A stretch of DNA of 64,000 nucleotides from Terriglobia bacterium (lineage in GTDB: Bacteria > Acidobacteriota > Terriglobia > JAIQFV01), in the NCBI GenBank assembly GCA_020073085.1, contig JAIQFV010000001.1, positions 372,001-436,000 on the forward strand, read 5' to 3'. Below the pieces are notes generated by a model that saw only the letters and a program-made list of their open reading frames with translations, was not told the DNA's origin and ran no database searches. How positions within the stretch are numbered: the first letter of the stretch is position 1; every line of letters begins with the position of its first letter. The position numbers and the translations under genes are program-made. Below are positions 51,261-60,152 of the stretch, piece after piece.

Positions 51261-52184
51261 TCAATGCCTCCTGCCGCGGGCCGCCTCAAAGCGCATCAGT
51301 CTTTGAAATGCCCTGAAGCGGGTTTCGATCTCCGACCGGCGCAGGCGCGTCAACCGCCTCAGGCTGAAATCCTCCACATTAAATGAGGCGACCACTGAAC
51401 CGTAAACCACGGCGCGACGAATGTTTGCTTCGCTCAATGACGGACACGAGGCGAGGTAACCCATGAATCCTCCCGCAAAGCTGTCGCCGGCCCCTGTAGG
51501 ATCAAACACCCTTTTCAAAGGAAAGGCGGGGGCTGCGAAGATGGATCCCCGCCGAAACATCGCGACGCCATATTCTCCCCGCTTCACCACAAGCGTTTTG
51601 GGCCCCATGGAAAGAATCTTTTCTGCACCTCTCACCAGGTTGTGCTCTCCCGTAATCATCCGGGTTTCGTTGTCGTTGATAATCAGCATGTCCACCAGCT
51701 TCAGGGTTTGGCGCAACTCTTCGGGCGTGTTATTGATCCAGTAGTTCATGGTGTCCATGGCAATCAACCGTGGTCGCCGCACTTGTTTGAGCACTTCGCG
51801 CTGGAGGCGCGGATGGATATTGCCGAGAAATACAAATTCGCTGGATTGATACTCGCGGGGAATCCGAGGGGAAAAATCGGCGAATACATTCAATTGCGTG
51901 TCCACGGTACGGCATTCGTTCATGTTGTCGTTGTACTCTCCCCACCAGAAAAACGATTTGCCCGGTTTCCGCTGGAGGCCCCGCAGATCGACTTGGTGCT
52001 TCCTGAAGATCCTCTCATCCTGTCTCGAGAAGTCCTCTCCCACCACGGCGACGAGATTCACGGCCGAAAAAAAACTGGCGGCCACCGAGAAATAGGTCGC
52101 CGAGCCGCCCAACACATTGTCCGCCTTGCCAAACGGGGTTTTCACGTTGTCAAAGGCCACAGAACCCACCACGAGGGTCGCCAT
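51261..52184 (-). CDS. PfkB-family carbohydrate/nucleoside kinase
   Basis: The 307-residue protein begins VVGSVAFDNVKTPFG and has GGSATYFSVAASFF, LIINDNETRMITGE and the signature DPTGAGDSFAGGFMGY with its catalytic aspartate. PfkB kinases phosphorylate sugars or nucleosides with ATP. The closest contexts I know place this subtype near MTA phosphorylase or in purine salvage, and here mtnP-type gene lies two genes upstream on the same strand; hence a nucleoside or 5-deoxyribose role is a guess. The start ATG at 52184 is 130 bases after the VWA gene end. Confidence 0.88.
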   Translation of the reverse strand: MATLVVGSVAFDNVKTPFGKADNVLGGSATYFSVAASFFSAVNLVAVVGEDFSRQDERIFRKHQVDLRGLQRKPGKSFFWWGEYNDNMNECRTVDTQLNVFADFSPRIPREYQSSEFVFLGNIHPRLQREVLKQVRRPRLIAMDTMNYWINNTPEELRQTLKLVDMLIINDNETRMITGEHNLVRGAEKILSMGPKTLVVKRGEYGVAMFRRGSIFAAPAFPLKRVFDPTGAGDSFAGGFMGYLASCPSLSEANIRRAVVYGSVVASFNVEDFSLRRLTRLRRSEIETRFRAFQRLMRFEAARGRRH

Positions 52185-52314
52185 GAAGTAATGGTTATTC
52201 CTTTCAGGTCAATGAATGTTTCTGCTTGAATTAAGTGAGGGGGCTGACCGGCTTAGTAATTGCCGGTGCCTCCAGCACTCATGATTGGGGAAAAGCTAAG
52301 CGATCGCCCCGGCG

Positions 52315-53235
52315 CTACTCTTTCACAAACTTCGAGGTGACCAGAAGATTCTTGTCGTCTTTGCGATCGCGATCAATCTGAACACGCAGCCGCCGTTGGG
52401 CCTCCTCGAGGCTGACGGGAGGTGACTCCACCACCAAATCATAATATTCGCGGCCCGTGGCGCTTCCCAGGATCTGGCTCACAATGCCCGCGATGTCGGA
52501 TACCTTCCTCGGGTAGAAGGCGCGACCGCCGGTTGCGACGGTCAGTTTTTCAAAAATCTCGCTGGTCCCTCCTGCGAAAAACCCTCGTCCTCCCAACGAC
52601 ACGCCATAGAGGGTGATCTTCTCCCGCTGGAGCACGGGCGCCACATCCTTCAGCCTGACCCGGGAACCGGTGTCAATTCCTGTGGACAACAGAACCATCA
52701 CACGGCGGCCGGTTGAATTGGCATAACCGCCATCCGCCGTCGCATAGATGGCATCGAGCAAGGCGGCCCCGTTCCCATATTTCATCCCGCGCAAGGCGTC
52801 GGTCAGCAGTTTCTTGGAGGGGGTGAAGTCCTGGATCAGGTTCGCGGAAGAATCATATGCAATAATCGCCATCTGATCGCTGGCACCGAGGGCCTTAATG
52901 AAGGACTGCGTGATGTCAGTCAGCGGATTGGCCACCTGGCCCGCAATCACACTCGTGTCAATCAGCAGGGAGATATCACTCGGCCCGGCATCCGATTTGA
53001 CTTTGGCCTCCCGCACGGCGAGTTTCGACTTGTCAAGTGAAACCACGAAGTTGACCGCGGACAGGTCGCGAACGAAAATCCCGGTCTCATCGGTGACCGT
53101 GACCTGGAGATGGACCTCGCTTCCGCTCTGCGACAGGACGTTGTGGGGAGCGCAAATCATCGCCAGGACGAAAACGGCTGATCGCACCCGCCGGTTGGAA
53201 GGTCTATAGGTCTTCTGCAAAGCAACAGGGTCCAT
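52315..53235 (-). CDS. Exported von Willebrand factor A domain protein
   Basis: The 306-residue protein has a signal peptide (VFVLAMICAPHNVLSQ), an N-terminal segment of beta type (VTVTDETGIFVRDLSAVNFVV), and a VWA domain from about residue 88. The metal-binding motif usually DxSxS appears as LLIDTSVIAG, so its last Ser is Ile, though GNGAALLDAIYATADGG and LLSTGIDTGS are retained. This domain pattern is abundant in Acidobacteriota secreted proteins of unknown role. The ATG at 53235 (a GTG at 53238 is possible) lies 7 bases after the MTA phosphorylase stop, so the two are likely co-transcribed. Confidence 0.85.
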   Translation of the reverse strand: MDPVALQKTYRPSNRRVRSAVFVLAMICAPHNVLSQSGSEVHLQVTVTDETGIFVRDLSAVNFVVSLDKSKLAVREAKVKSDAGPSDISLLIDTSVIAGQVANPLTDITQSFIKALGASDQMAIIAYDSSANLIQDFTPSKKLLTDALRGMKYGNGAALLDAIYATADGGYANSTGRRVMVLLSTGIDTGSRVRLKDVAPVLQREKITLYGVSLGGRGFFAGGTSEIFEKLTVATGGRAFYPRKVSDIAGIVSQILGSATGREYYDLVVESPPVSLEEAQRRLRVQIDRDRKDDKNLLVTSKFVKE

Positions 53236-53242
53236 CACTACT

Positions 53243-54154
53243 CTAAAGATATTTGTTTACCAGCAAGTCGAGTTTACGCCGGGTCGCCGGATGGATCCGG
53301 CTCCGTTCAGTGATCAAGGCGTGGGAAAGGGCTGAACCACACTTGCAGGTCCGTTGTGCCGGCATGGCGGCAACTGCCGCCGCGATTACCTTCTGCGCAT
53401 TGACCGCGTTGCGATTCAGGTTGTCAATAATCTGCGTGACGGTGACGGCGTCATGGTCGGGATGCCAGCAGTCGTAATCCGTGACCAGCGCCATCGTGGC
53501 GTAACAGATCTCGGCTTCCCGGGCCAGCTTGGCTTCCTGCAGGTTGGTCATCCCAATGACATCCATTCCCAGCCCTCGATACACCTTGGACTCGGCCTTC
53601 GTCGAAAACGCCGGGCCCTCCATGCAGAGATATGTTCCCCCCCGATGGATCGGAATCGATTCGACACGGCCAGACATTTCGAGGAGGTCACTGAGTTGGG
53701 GACAGACCGGATCGGCAAATGAGATGTGCGCCACCAGGCCGTTTCCAAAGAAGGTCTCGCCTTCGCGGTAACGCGTGCGGTCGAAGAATTGATCCGGCAA
53801 CAGGATATCGAGGGGTTTGTGCTCTTCCTTCAGAGAGCCCACAGCACTGGCCGAAATAATGCGTTCCACTCCCAGCTTTTTCATCGCAAAGATGTTCGCA
53901 CGAAAATTAATCTCCGTCGGCATGAGCCGATGACCCTTGCCATGCCGGGCCAGAAAGGCCACTCTCCGGCCTCGCAGAGTGCCGATGACAAGCGGATCGG
54001 AAGGCCTGCCGAAGGGGGTGGAGACGGCCACTTCCTTCCTATCGGTCAGTTCGGCCATTTCGTAGAGACCGCTCCCTCCGATCACCCCAATTTCGATTTC
54101 TGTTGCGCGTCCCCTTTGTATCCGCGATTTCGATTTTGGTCTATGGGCAGTCAT
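53243..54154 (-). CDS. mtnP: S-methyl-5'-thioadenosine phosphorylase
   Basis: The enzyme splits 5'-methylthioadenosine with phosphate, releasing adenine, in methionine and purine salvage. The 303-residue protein has EIGVIGGSGLYEM, STPFGRPSDPLVIG, ARHGKGHRLMPTEINFRAN, ISASAVGSLKEE, GGTYLCMEGPAFSTKAES, GMDVIGMTNLQEAKLARE, and TDYDCWHPDH, all family signatures. The Cys-rich CKCGSAL near the C-terminus recalls archaeal-type and related MTAPs. The ATG is at 54152-54154. It is followed closely by the VWA gene and preceded by a metallo-hydrolase gene after 72 bases. Confidence 0.93.
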   Translation of the reverse strand: MTAHRPKSKSRIQRGRATEIEIGVIGGSGLYEMAELTDRKEVAVSTPFGRPSDPLVIGTLRGRRVAFLARHGKGHRLMPTEINFRANIFAMKKLGVERIISASAVGSLKEEHKPLDILLPDQFFDRTRYREGETFFGNGLVAHISFADPVCPQLSDLLEMSGRVESIPIHRGGTYLCMEGPAFSTKAESKVYRGLGMDVIGMTNLQEAKLAREAEICYATMALVTDYDCWHPDHDAVTVTQIIDNLNRNAVNAQKVIAAAVAAMPAQRTCKCGSALSHALITERSRIHPATRRKLDLLVNKYL

Positions 54155-54226
54155 ATGGTGTCATGGGTTGCAAACATTTAAGTCAAATCAAGCTCCCGCC
54201 GCAGGGGGCGGATGCACCAGGCGGTC

Positions 54227-55063
54227 TCAGGCGGGGGGTTCGGCGACAATCTTTCCCCTTTGCTCCGCCAGGAATCCCATGGGGCATTGCATATCGTGAT
54301 AAAACACGCACAGCCAGTGTTCACGCAACGCGTCCTCGATCAACGGTCTCTTGTTCTCGATCACTTCCAGAGGAAACAGATCAAACGATGTGATCCATTG
54401 CGGGTTCAGGTGGAATTGGGTCGAAACCAGATCCGAAAACACGATGCCCTTCTCCCCTTGAGATTCAATTTCCACAATTTGCATAAAGCGGTTATGGCCC
54501 GGCTTGACGGCCACTCGTATCCCTGGAACGACCTCCTGATCGCCTTGCAACAACTCGTACTCGCAATAAGGGGGCATGAATTTGGCACGATCGAGGGCAT
54601 AACTTGGACGGTCCCGATCGAACGGGGCCAAGGCATGGTCAAATTCCCCCTGCTGGGCATAACAACAGGCATTCGGGAAGGTCCGGACGATCCGTCCATC
54701 TGAAAGTTGTGTAGTGTTCCCCCCGGCGTGATCAAAGTGGAGGTGGGTATGGATGATTGTATCAATGTCCTCCGGCCTGACGCCGAGGCGGGCCAGGGAG
54801 CCGACCAGCGTTTGCGACCGGTCCACGTCGTAAATTACATTCCATTTCGCATCAAACTTGTTGCCGATGCCTGTGTCGATCAGGACCTGGTGGCCGGGGG
54901 TGCGAACATACAAGCAATTCAACGCCAACCTGACCCGGTTCTTTTCATCGACGTCGACATGCCTTTCCCAGAGGGTCCTGGGCACAATACCAAACATCGC
55001 TCCGCCGTCCAGCCGGAATGATCCATCCGAAACGATATGGAGTTCGAATTCTCCCAATTTCAT
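54227..55063 (-). CDS. Metallo-beta-lactamase-fold hydrolase
   Basis: The 278-residue protein contains the zinc motif IIHTHLHFDHAGGNT (HxHxDH) near residue 105, a later GHNRFMQIVEI, FSDLVST and the final histidine in VFYHDMQCPMGF. N-terminal ELHIVSDGSFRLDGGAMFG and VLIDTGIGNKF belong to the lactonase-like and glyoxalase II-like branch. It hydrolyses an ester, lactone or thioester; the substrate is unknown. The start is an ATG at 55061-55063. Confidence 0.9.
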   Translation of the reverse strand: MKLGEFELHIVSDGSFRLDGGAMFGIVPRTLWERHVDVDEKNRVRLALNCLYVRTPGHQVLIDTGIGNKFDAKWNVIYDVDRSQTLVGSLARLGVRPEDIDTIIHTHLHFDHAGGNTTQLSDGRIVRTFPNACCYAQQGEFDHALAPFDRDRPSYALDRAKFMPPYCEYELLQGDQEVVPGIRVAVKPGHNRFMQIVEIESQGEKGIVFSDLVSTQFHLNPQWITSFDLFPLEVIENKRPLIEDALREHWLCVFYHDMQCPMGFLAEQRGKIVAEPPA

Positions 55064-55128
55064 GGTGTCGTTCGCTTCTCCCTACTTCGATGCTTTCACT
55101 TTTGAAAACGAGACTGAGACGCGTGCAG

Positions 55129-56160
55129 TCACTTCTTCTTTTCTTTCGCTGGAACTGTGGGTGGAGTCGAAGTGGAGTTGGAGACGGGTTTCCCGTTTTT
55201 TTCCACTTGCACCGTGATCGACTTGTACCCCGAAAGGGTCTCACCCTCTCGAGCGAAGTATTGTTCATTCACCGAAGGCTGCACTTCATGGATCAAGCTC
55301 GACAGTGATGCCTGCAGCAACTTGGTTTTAAGGATTTCAGCGATCGCCGGCTTTGCCTCGGAGAAAGGCTGCGGCCGGTCTTCAAGCGCTTTGAAGAGAT
55401 GGATGGAACCAGGAGCATCAAATACCGCGCTAATCTCCCCGGGTTTCAACCGGAAAACAACGGAATCCACCGTTTCCCCTAAATCCCCTCTCGCCAGAAA
55501 GCCCAAATCCCCACCCTTCTGGGCATCACTGTCTTTGGAAAACTCTCGTGCCAGCGCCCTGAAATCCTCCCCCTTCAGCGCACGCTGCCGTGCCTCCTCC
55601 AGGCCTTTCCGCATCTGGGCATCCTGTTCCGCATCTGACCCTGTCAGGCGGAGAGAGATATGCAGCAAATGCAACTGGACGAATCGATTCTGATCCTGGT
55701 CATAGTATTTCCGAAGGTCCTCATCACTGATCCACAAGCGATCTGCAATGGCCTGTTGCTCCGCAAGGGCGAGCACCTGGGCGCGGGCAAATTTGAGTCG
55801 GGCGGCTACTCCCGGATTCCGGTCGAGACTCTCCTTTTCCGCCCCCTGACTGAGCACGAGGAGTTGGGCCAGGTATTCGGCAAAGGCTTTGGTCCCCCCC
55901 GGGCCTGAATATTGGCGGCGCTGCTGCGCCGGGAGATGCGAGAGGATTTCTCTGAATTCACTTGCCCTGATCTTCTGATCATTGAGAGAGACCACAACCG
56001 GATCGGGCTCCATCTCGACCTTTTTGGAGGGCTGACTTGTCGTTGCGGGGGGAGCGCCAGCGGCGGGCTCTTGCGCCCGCAATAACGTTCCCAGCCCCGG
56101 GAAAAGCAAACCGGTCAAGAGTAAAAAACCACCGCGTCGAATAAAAATTGAAGGTTTCAT
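55129..56160 (-). CDS. PpiC/SurA-type peptidyl-prolyl isomerase, exported
   Basis: The 343-residue protein has an N-terminal signal segment (FIRRGGFLLLTGLLFPGLG), a SurA-like helical chaperone region (residues about 60-165) and a parvulin domain at about 165-260 (LLHISLRLTGSDA; KGGDLGFLARGDLGETVDSVVF; LKPGEISAVFDAPGSIHLFKAL). It would help fold exported proteins in the periplasm. The C-terminal tail is low complexity (STSTPPTVPAKEKKK). Its ATG directly abuts the stop of the epimerase gene, so the two are co-translated even though the functions differ. Confidence 0.9.
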   Translation of the reverse strand: MKPSIFIRRGGFLLLTGLLFPGLGTLLRAQEPAAGAPPATTSQPSKKVEMEPDPVVVSLNDQKIRASEFREILSHLPAQQRRQYSGPGGTKAFAEYLAQLLVLSQGAEKESLDRNPGVAARLKFARAQVLALAEQQAIADRLWISDEDLRKYYDQDQNRFVQLHLLHISLRLTGSDAEQDAQMRKGLEEARQRALKGEDFRALAREFSKDSDAQKGGDLGFLARGDLGETVDSVVFRLKPGEISAVFDAPGSIHLFKALEDRPQPFSEAKPAIAEILKTKLLQASLSSLIHEVQPSVNEQYFAREGETLSGYKSITVQVEKNGKPVSNSTSTPPTVPAKEKKK

Positions 56161-56568
56161 TTACTTCACTTCCTCGTTGAGTTCGATTAACACACCCTGA
56201 GTCGATTCCGGATGAATGAAAGCGACCCGACAGCCTCCTGCGCCCGTTCGCGGGACCTCGTCGATTAAACGAACCCCGCGAGCCTTGAGCTCCCGGAGCG
56301 AGGCCTCCAAATCCTCCACCTCAAGGCACAGATGATGGACTCCCTGCCCACGCTTATTGAGGAATTTGGCGATCGGGGACAGCGGGTCGGTGGGTTCCAG
56401 CAATTCAATGCGGCATTCTCCCAGCGGGTGCATCGCGACAGCCACTTTCTGCTCCTCAACATTCTCCCGAGACGCCACTGGGATCCCCAGGGTCTCTCCA
56501 TAAAATCTGCTCGCTTGATCCAGCGAGTGGACGGCAATCCCCACATGACTGATCCGCAGGATCTTCAT
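56161..56568 (-). CDS. mce: Methylmalonyl-CoA epimerase
   Basis: The 135-residue vicinal-oxygen-chelate protein interconverts (R)- and (S)-methylmalonyl-CoA. It starts MKILRISHVGIAVHSLDQA (metal-binding His in SHVGIAV), then GIPVASRE, RIELLEPTDP, KRGQGVHHLCLEV (HH site), and FIHPESTQGVLIEL. Its length is typical. It is 3 bases from meaB and adjacent to ppiC, an obvious operon. The mutase subunits themselves are not visible in the window. Confidence 0.94.
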   Translation of the reverse strand: MKILRISHVGIAVHSLDQASRFYGETLGIPVASRENVEEQKVAVAMHPLGECRIELLEPTDPLSPIAKFLNKRGQGVHHLCLEVEDLEASLRELKARGVRLIDEVPRTGAGGCRVAFIHPESTQGVLIELNEEVK

Positions 56569-56571
56569 AAC

Positions 56572-57543
56572 TCAGGCCCCCCTCCGGTTCCTTGAGGTTT
56601 CTCCGCAAAAGCCTGAGATGATTTCATCCACCACCGAGTAAGGGTCGCTCTGCCGCGATGCCACCAGTTCCACGTACCGATCGAGCGTGCCATTCTCCAG
56701 ATGCTCATGAACTACCCTGCCCACCAATTGCTCGCTCAAGAGTTCGAGCACTCGCTCGCGTGCATGCGTGCGCCTCTTCTGGGTGAAAAGGGCCGAGTCT
56801 TTTGCAAACCGGGCGTATGACTCAATCGCCGTCGCCAAAGGGTTGATTCCCTCGTTTTGAGTGGCCACCGTGCGGACCAACGGCGGCACCCAACCATCCG
56901 GGCGAGGAGAGATGGAGAGCATCGCCTGCAGTTGGGTCTCGATCCTTTCCACGCCCTCGCGGTCGGCTTTGTTGATCACAAACACGTCGGCAATCTCCAT
57001 GATTCCTGCCTTGATGGCCTGGATGTCATCGCCCATCCCGGGAACCAGCAAAACCAGGTTAACGTGTGCCACCTTGATGACGTCGATTTCATCCTGTCCC
57101 ACCCCCACCGTTTCGACAAGGATGACCTCTTTGTGAGCGGCATCGAGCACCGAGACCGCGTCATGGGTCGCCCGCGAGAGGCCGCCGAGAAACCCCCGCG
57201 TCGCCATGCTGCGAATGAAAATACCCTCCTCAAGGGCGACATTTTGCATGCGAATCCGGTCGCCCAGGATGGCGCCGCCAGTAAATGGACTGGTGGGATC
57301 CACCGCCACAATCCCCACCGATTTCTTCTGCCCATCCAAATAAAAGCGCGCCAGGCGATCAACCAGGGTGCTTTTTCCGGACCCAGGCGCTCCCGTGACC
57401 CCCACCACAAAAGCGTGCCCCGTATGCGGAAAAATCCGCTTGAGGATCTTAGCCGATCCCTCACGATCATTCTCGATGCAGGTGATCGCCCGCGCAATGG
57501 CCCTGGGATCGCCTCGAAGCAGCTTGTCGATGTCGATGGGCAT
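56572..57543 (-). CDS. meaB: Methylmalonyl-CoA mutase-associated GTPase (MeaB/ArgK)
   Basis: MeaB protects and reactivates the B12-dependent methylmalonyl-CoA mutase and gates cofactor loading. The 323-residue protein has the Walker A GAPGSGKSTL near residue 55, DPTSPFTGGAILGDRIRM, IFIRSMATRGFLGGLS, VETVGVGQDE, the guanine motif VINKADREG, and a dimerisation C-terminus. The start ATG is at 57541-57543, just before heptamer repeats. It is the first gene of meaB-mce-ppiC. Confidence 0.94.
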   Translation of the reverse strand: MPIDIDKLLRGDPRAIARAITCIENDREGSAKILKRIFPHTGHAFVVGVTGAPGSGKSTLVDRLARFYLDGQKKSVGIVAVDPTSPFTGGAILGDRIRMQNVALEEGIFIRSMATRGFLGGLSRATHDAVSVLDAAHKEVILVETVGVGQDEIDVIKVAHVNLVLLVPGMGDDIQAIKAGIMEIADVFVINKADREGVERIETQLQAMLSISPRPDGWVPPLVRTVATQNEGINPLATAIESYARFAKDSALFTQKRRTHARERVLELLSEQLVGRVVHEHLENGTLDRYVELVASRQSDPYSVVDEIISGFCGETSRNRRGA

Positions 57544-57549
57544 GGTGAA

Positions 57550-57749
57550 GTTATCAGTTCTCAGTTGTCAGTTCTCAGTTGGAAGAACAGGTGCCAGCTC
57601 TCAGTTGTCAGTTATCAGTTTTCAGTGATTGTGAAACCTGCTCTGTTTGTGCTCGCGAATGGTGGATGCATAAAATCTTTGATTCAATCGACAAAGGTTG
57701 TGGTTGAACCACGGTATTAACCGAGAACTGACAACTGAGAACCGGCAAC
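57550..57749. repeat. Heptanucleotide tandem repeats in inverted arrangement
   Basis: At 57550-57579 the unit GTTNTCA repeats without gaps (GTTATCA, GTTCTCA, GTTGTCA, GTTCTCA), again at 57604-57626 (GTTGTCA, GTTATCA, GTTTTCA). At 57722-57749 the complementary form appears (CGAGAAC, TGACAAC, TGAGAAC, CGGCAAC). The two arrays point toward each other across about 95 bases and fill the gap between meaB and the acyl-CoA dehydrogenase gene. Confidence 0.85.
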
Positions 57750-57754
57750 TGCTT

Positions 57755-58900
57755 TTAGAACTTCTTCAACAGCTCCCTGGCAATCACCATGCGTTGAATC
57801 TCGCTGGTTCCTTCCCCGATGGTACAGAGTTTGGCGTCCCGATAAAACTTCTCAGCGGGATAGTCTTTGATAAATCCGTAGCCGCCGTGAATCTGCACGG
57901 CTTCATTTGCCGCACGGACTGCCACCTCGCTGGCGTAGAGCTTTGCCATCGACGATTCCAGCGTGGTCTTTTTCTTATGGTCGTACATCCAGGCGGCCCG
58001 ATGCGTCAAACACCGGGCGGCATCAATCTCGGTCGCCATGTCGGCGAGTTTCCATTGGATTGCCTGAAATTCGCTGATCGGCCTTCCAAATTGCTGCCGC
58101 TGCTTCGAGTATTTGAGCGAAGCATCCATCGCGCCCTGCGCCATCCCGAGAGCCAGGGCCGCAATGGAGATGCGTCCCCCGTCCAAAACCCGCAAACTTC
58201 CCGTAAACCCTTCGCCCTCCGCACCCAGCCGGTTCTCTGCCGGCACCCGGCAATCCTCAAAGATGACTTCCGACGTATCGCTGGCCCGCATCCCGAGTTT
58301 GTTTTCATGCTTCCCCGCGCGAAACCCGGGAGTTCCTTTCTCGACTACAAACGCCGAAATGCCCTTGTGGCCCTTCGAGGAGTCGGTCACCGCCATAGCC
58401 ACACAAATGTCGCCTACTCTCCCATGCGTGATGAAGGTCTTCGCCCCGTTGAGGACATAGAATTTGCCGTCCCTTACTGCAGTGGTCTTTGTCCCGCCGG
58501 CATCACTGCCCGCTTCAGATTCTGTAAGCCCCCATGCCCCGATTTTCTCCCCGCGGGCCAGGGGCACCAGGAACCTCTTCTTTTGCTCCTCGGTTCCCAT
58601 CAGGTAGACGTGGCCGCAACACAGCGAGTTGTGAGCTGCAACACTCAAGCCGATGGACCCGTCCACACGACCCAACTCCTCGATGAGGATGACATATTCC
58701 TGGTAGCCCATGCCTGCGCCCCCGTACTCCCCGGGAAAAATAGTTCCCAGGAACCCGAGTTCACCGAGTTTCCGCAAGATCTCCCGCGGAAACTCCTGGG
58801 CCTCATCCCACACCATGACATGAGGGGCAATTTCAGTTCGCGCAAATTCCCTTACCGTCTTTTGGACTTGACGTTGCTCATCAGTCAGCTCGAAATTCAT
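57755..58900 (-). CDS. Acyl-CoA dehydrogenase
   Basis: The 381-residue FAD enzyme introduces the alpha-beta double bond into acyl-CoA thioesters. It begins [19 protein letters not shown] and has [84 protein letters not shown] and the catalytic glutamate segment [14 protein letters not shown]. This pattern fits short-chain or general acyl-CoA dehydrogenases. Position upstream of meaB-mce suggests use in fatty acid or branched-chain amino acid breakdown feeding propionyl-CoA, but that is inference. A good promoter lies about 195 bases upstream. Confidence 0.94.
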   Translation of the reverse strand: MNFELTDEQRQVQKTVREFARTEIAPHVMVWDEAQEFPREILRKLGELGFLGTIFPGEYGGAGMGYQEYVILIEELGRVDGSIGLSVAAHNSLCCGHVYLMGTEEQKKRFLVPLARGEKIGAWGLTESEAGSDAGGTKTTAVRDGKFYVLNGAKTFITHGRVGDICVAMAVTDSSKGHKGISAFVVEKGTPGFRAGKHENKLGMRASDTSEVIFEDCRVPAENRLGAEGEGFTGSLRVLDGGRISIAALALGMAQGAMDASLKYSKQRQQFGRPISEFQAIQWKLADMATEIDAARCLTHRAAWMYDHKKKTTLESSMAKLYASEVAVRAANEAVQIHGGYGFIKDYPAEKFYRDAKLCTIGEGTSEIQRMVIARELLKKF

Positions 58901-59301
58901 AAGTTTAAGGTCCTGTGGAGTTCAAGGATGCCCGTGCCGTAACGCCTCTACGCCGGATCTCCCCGGCGTTTGCATCATAAACATTCCTGACCCGAGGGAA
59001 TCAACCGTGACGTGCGACCCTGAGATGTTCGGAGCCAGGGAATTAGGGAGTTCATCGCATTGGAGGCGCGGATCCAGGTCCGGGCAAACGCATGTTTATA
59101 ACACAGCCATTTTAACAACGTCAACGCGGGTTGCCGTGGTGGGACGATGTCGAGAAACATCGCGCATTCGATGGAGCGCCGTTAAGAACTTCCCGCCTCG
59201 AATCGCCCCTTTGCCGGTGTAAGGTCGCCCTTTATTTTCACAAGCGATCTCTTCGCACCCGGTCGACCTCACCCCGGCTTCAGAGGGGCTGCCATCCGCA
59301 C
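58901..59301. other. Gap holding the acyl-CoA dehydrogenase promoter
   Basis: No gene is supported on either strand. The minus-strand promoter at 59095-59124 is the only element recognised. Confidence 0.5.
59095..59124 (-). promoter_or_regulatory. Promoter of the acyl-CoA dehydrogenase gene
   Basis: On the minus strand TTGACG (59124-59119), an 18-base spacer and TATAAA (59100-59095). The leader would be about 190 bases. Confidence 0.6.
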
Positions 59302-60138
59302 TCACCGGACTCGCCGCCACCGGGAGCCGCCGAAGTCGTCGCCGGTGTTTTGCTCGCGATGAAATTCGTCGCGGGAGTCCAGGCGCAATCGCATCGCGCC
59401 ATTGTTGCGATCGCGGCCTTTGGGAACATCTAACCAGAAGCCCTCCAGCCAGTCGCCGTCCAGGGCCCCATGAAAAATATTTGACCATTGGCCATTGGAG
59501 GCTTCGCCGTACCACCACACGTTGCCCCCGAGCTGCCGCAGGTAATAGGTTCCCCCGTCATTGCAACTCCAGATACCGGTGAGGTCAAAGCGCCAATTGC
59601 CATGTTCCTGGCTGTATCGGGGGACAATGGGGCCCTCCCTCCTGCCGCCCGGCCCATACCCCGGACTTAACACCTCCCGGTGGTCTTGAATTGAGTCCCC
59701 CTGTTTGTAAATGGTGGCATTCCAGTTCGCACGGGGCCCGTTGTTGCAGCTCACCCATCCTTGGGCCGATCGCCAATCCTTGGAAATCTGGCCCTGGTAT
59801 TCGCATCGTTGGTTGGTGTACTGGTCAACCCGGTTCATGCGGATGTTGCGGTCATCCAGACGCATATCGACGACGCCGCGAATTTCGGATTGACCGGGCA
59901 TCGTCCATCGGGCGTCAAAGGTGTTCGAATTGCCGCGCCGGACCCAAATCCCGGTCCAACCTTCCTCGACCACTTGCCACTGGACCCCCAGCCGGGTGTC
60001 CAGGTTATCGGCGTCCGTCCTGGCAGGACGGGACACCAGCATGATGGATGCCATCGCACACAACAGTAAAACGCCTGCGAATGAAATATAGAAACCTCGT
60101 ACCCCTTTTGTTGTCATAGCGCCCCCATCTTGGGTCAT
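59302..60138 (-). CDS. Secreted Trp-rich protein, function unknown
   Basis: The 278-residue protein has an N-terminal signal or anchor (GFYISFAGVLLLCAMASIMLV). An alternative ATG 7 codons later (60117) has a G-rich upstream sequence and may be the true start. The mature part contains two related Trp/Gly-rich beta-type modules: WTGIWVRRGNSNTFDARW at about 60-80, and LTGIWSCNDGGTYYLRQLGG at about 187-207, each followed by tryptophan-rich strands (WWYGEASNGQW). Such lipocalin-like modules might bind small ligands. No known family is recognised with confidence. The gene lies downstream of larB on the same strand. Confidence 0.7.
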   Translation of the reverse strand: MTQDGGAMTTKGVRGFYISFAGVLLLCAMASIMLVSRPARTDADNLDTRLGVQWQVVEEGWTGIWVRRGNSNTFDARWTMPGQSEIRGVVDMRLDDRNIRMNRVDQYTNQRCEYQGQISKDWRSAQGWVSCNNGPRANWNATIYKQGDSIQDHREVLSPGYGPGGRREGPIVPRYSQEHGNWRFDLTGIWSCNDGGTYYLRQLGGNVWWYGEASNGQWSNIFHGALDGDWLEGFWLDVPKGRDRNNGAMRLRLDSRDEFHREQNTGDDFGGSRWRRVR

Positions 60139-60152
60139 GAAGTCACTCTGTG

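Noticed and set aside
57550-57749. CRISPR-like array
   Set aside because: The units are seven bases with no spacers, so this is a short tandem repeat and not a CRISPR.
57698-58942. 414-codon plus-strand open frame
   Set aside because: It is antisense to the acyl-CoA dehydrogenase gene and reads through the heptamer repeat; a high-GC shadow.
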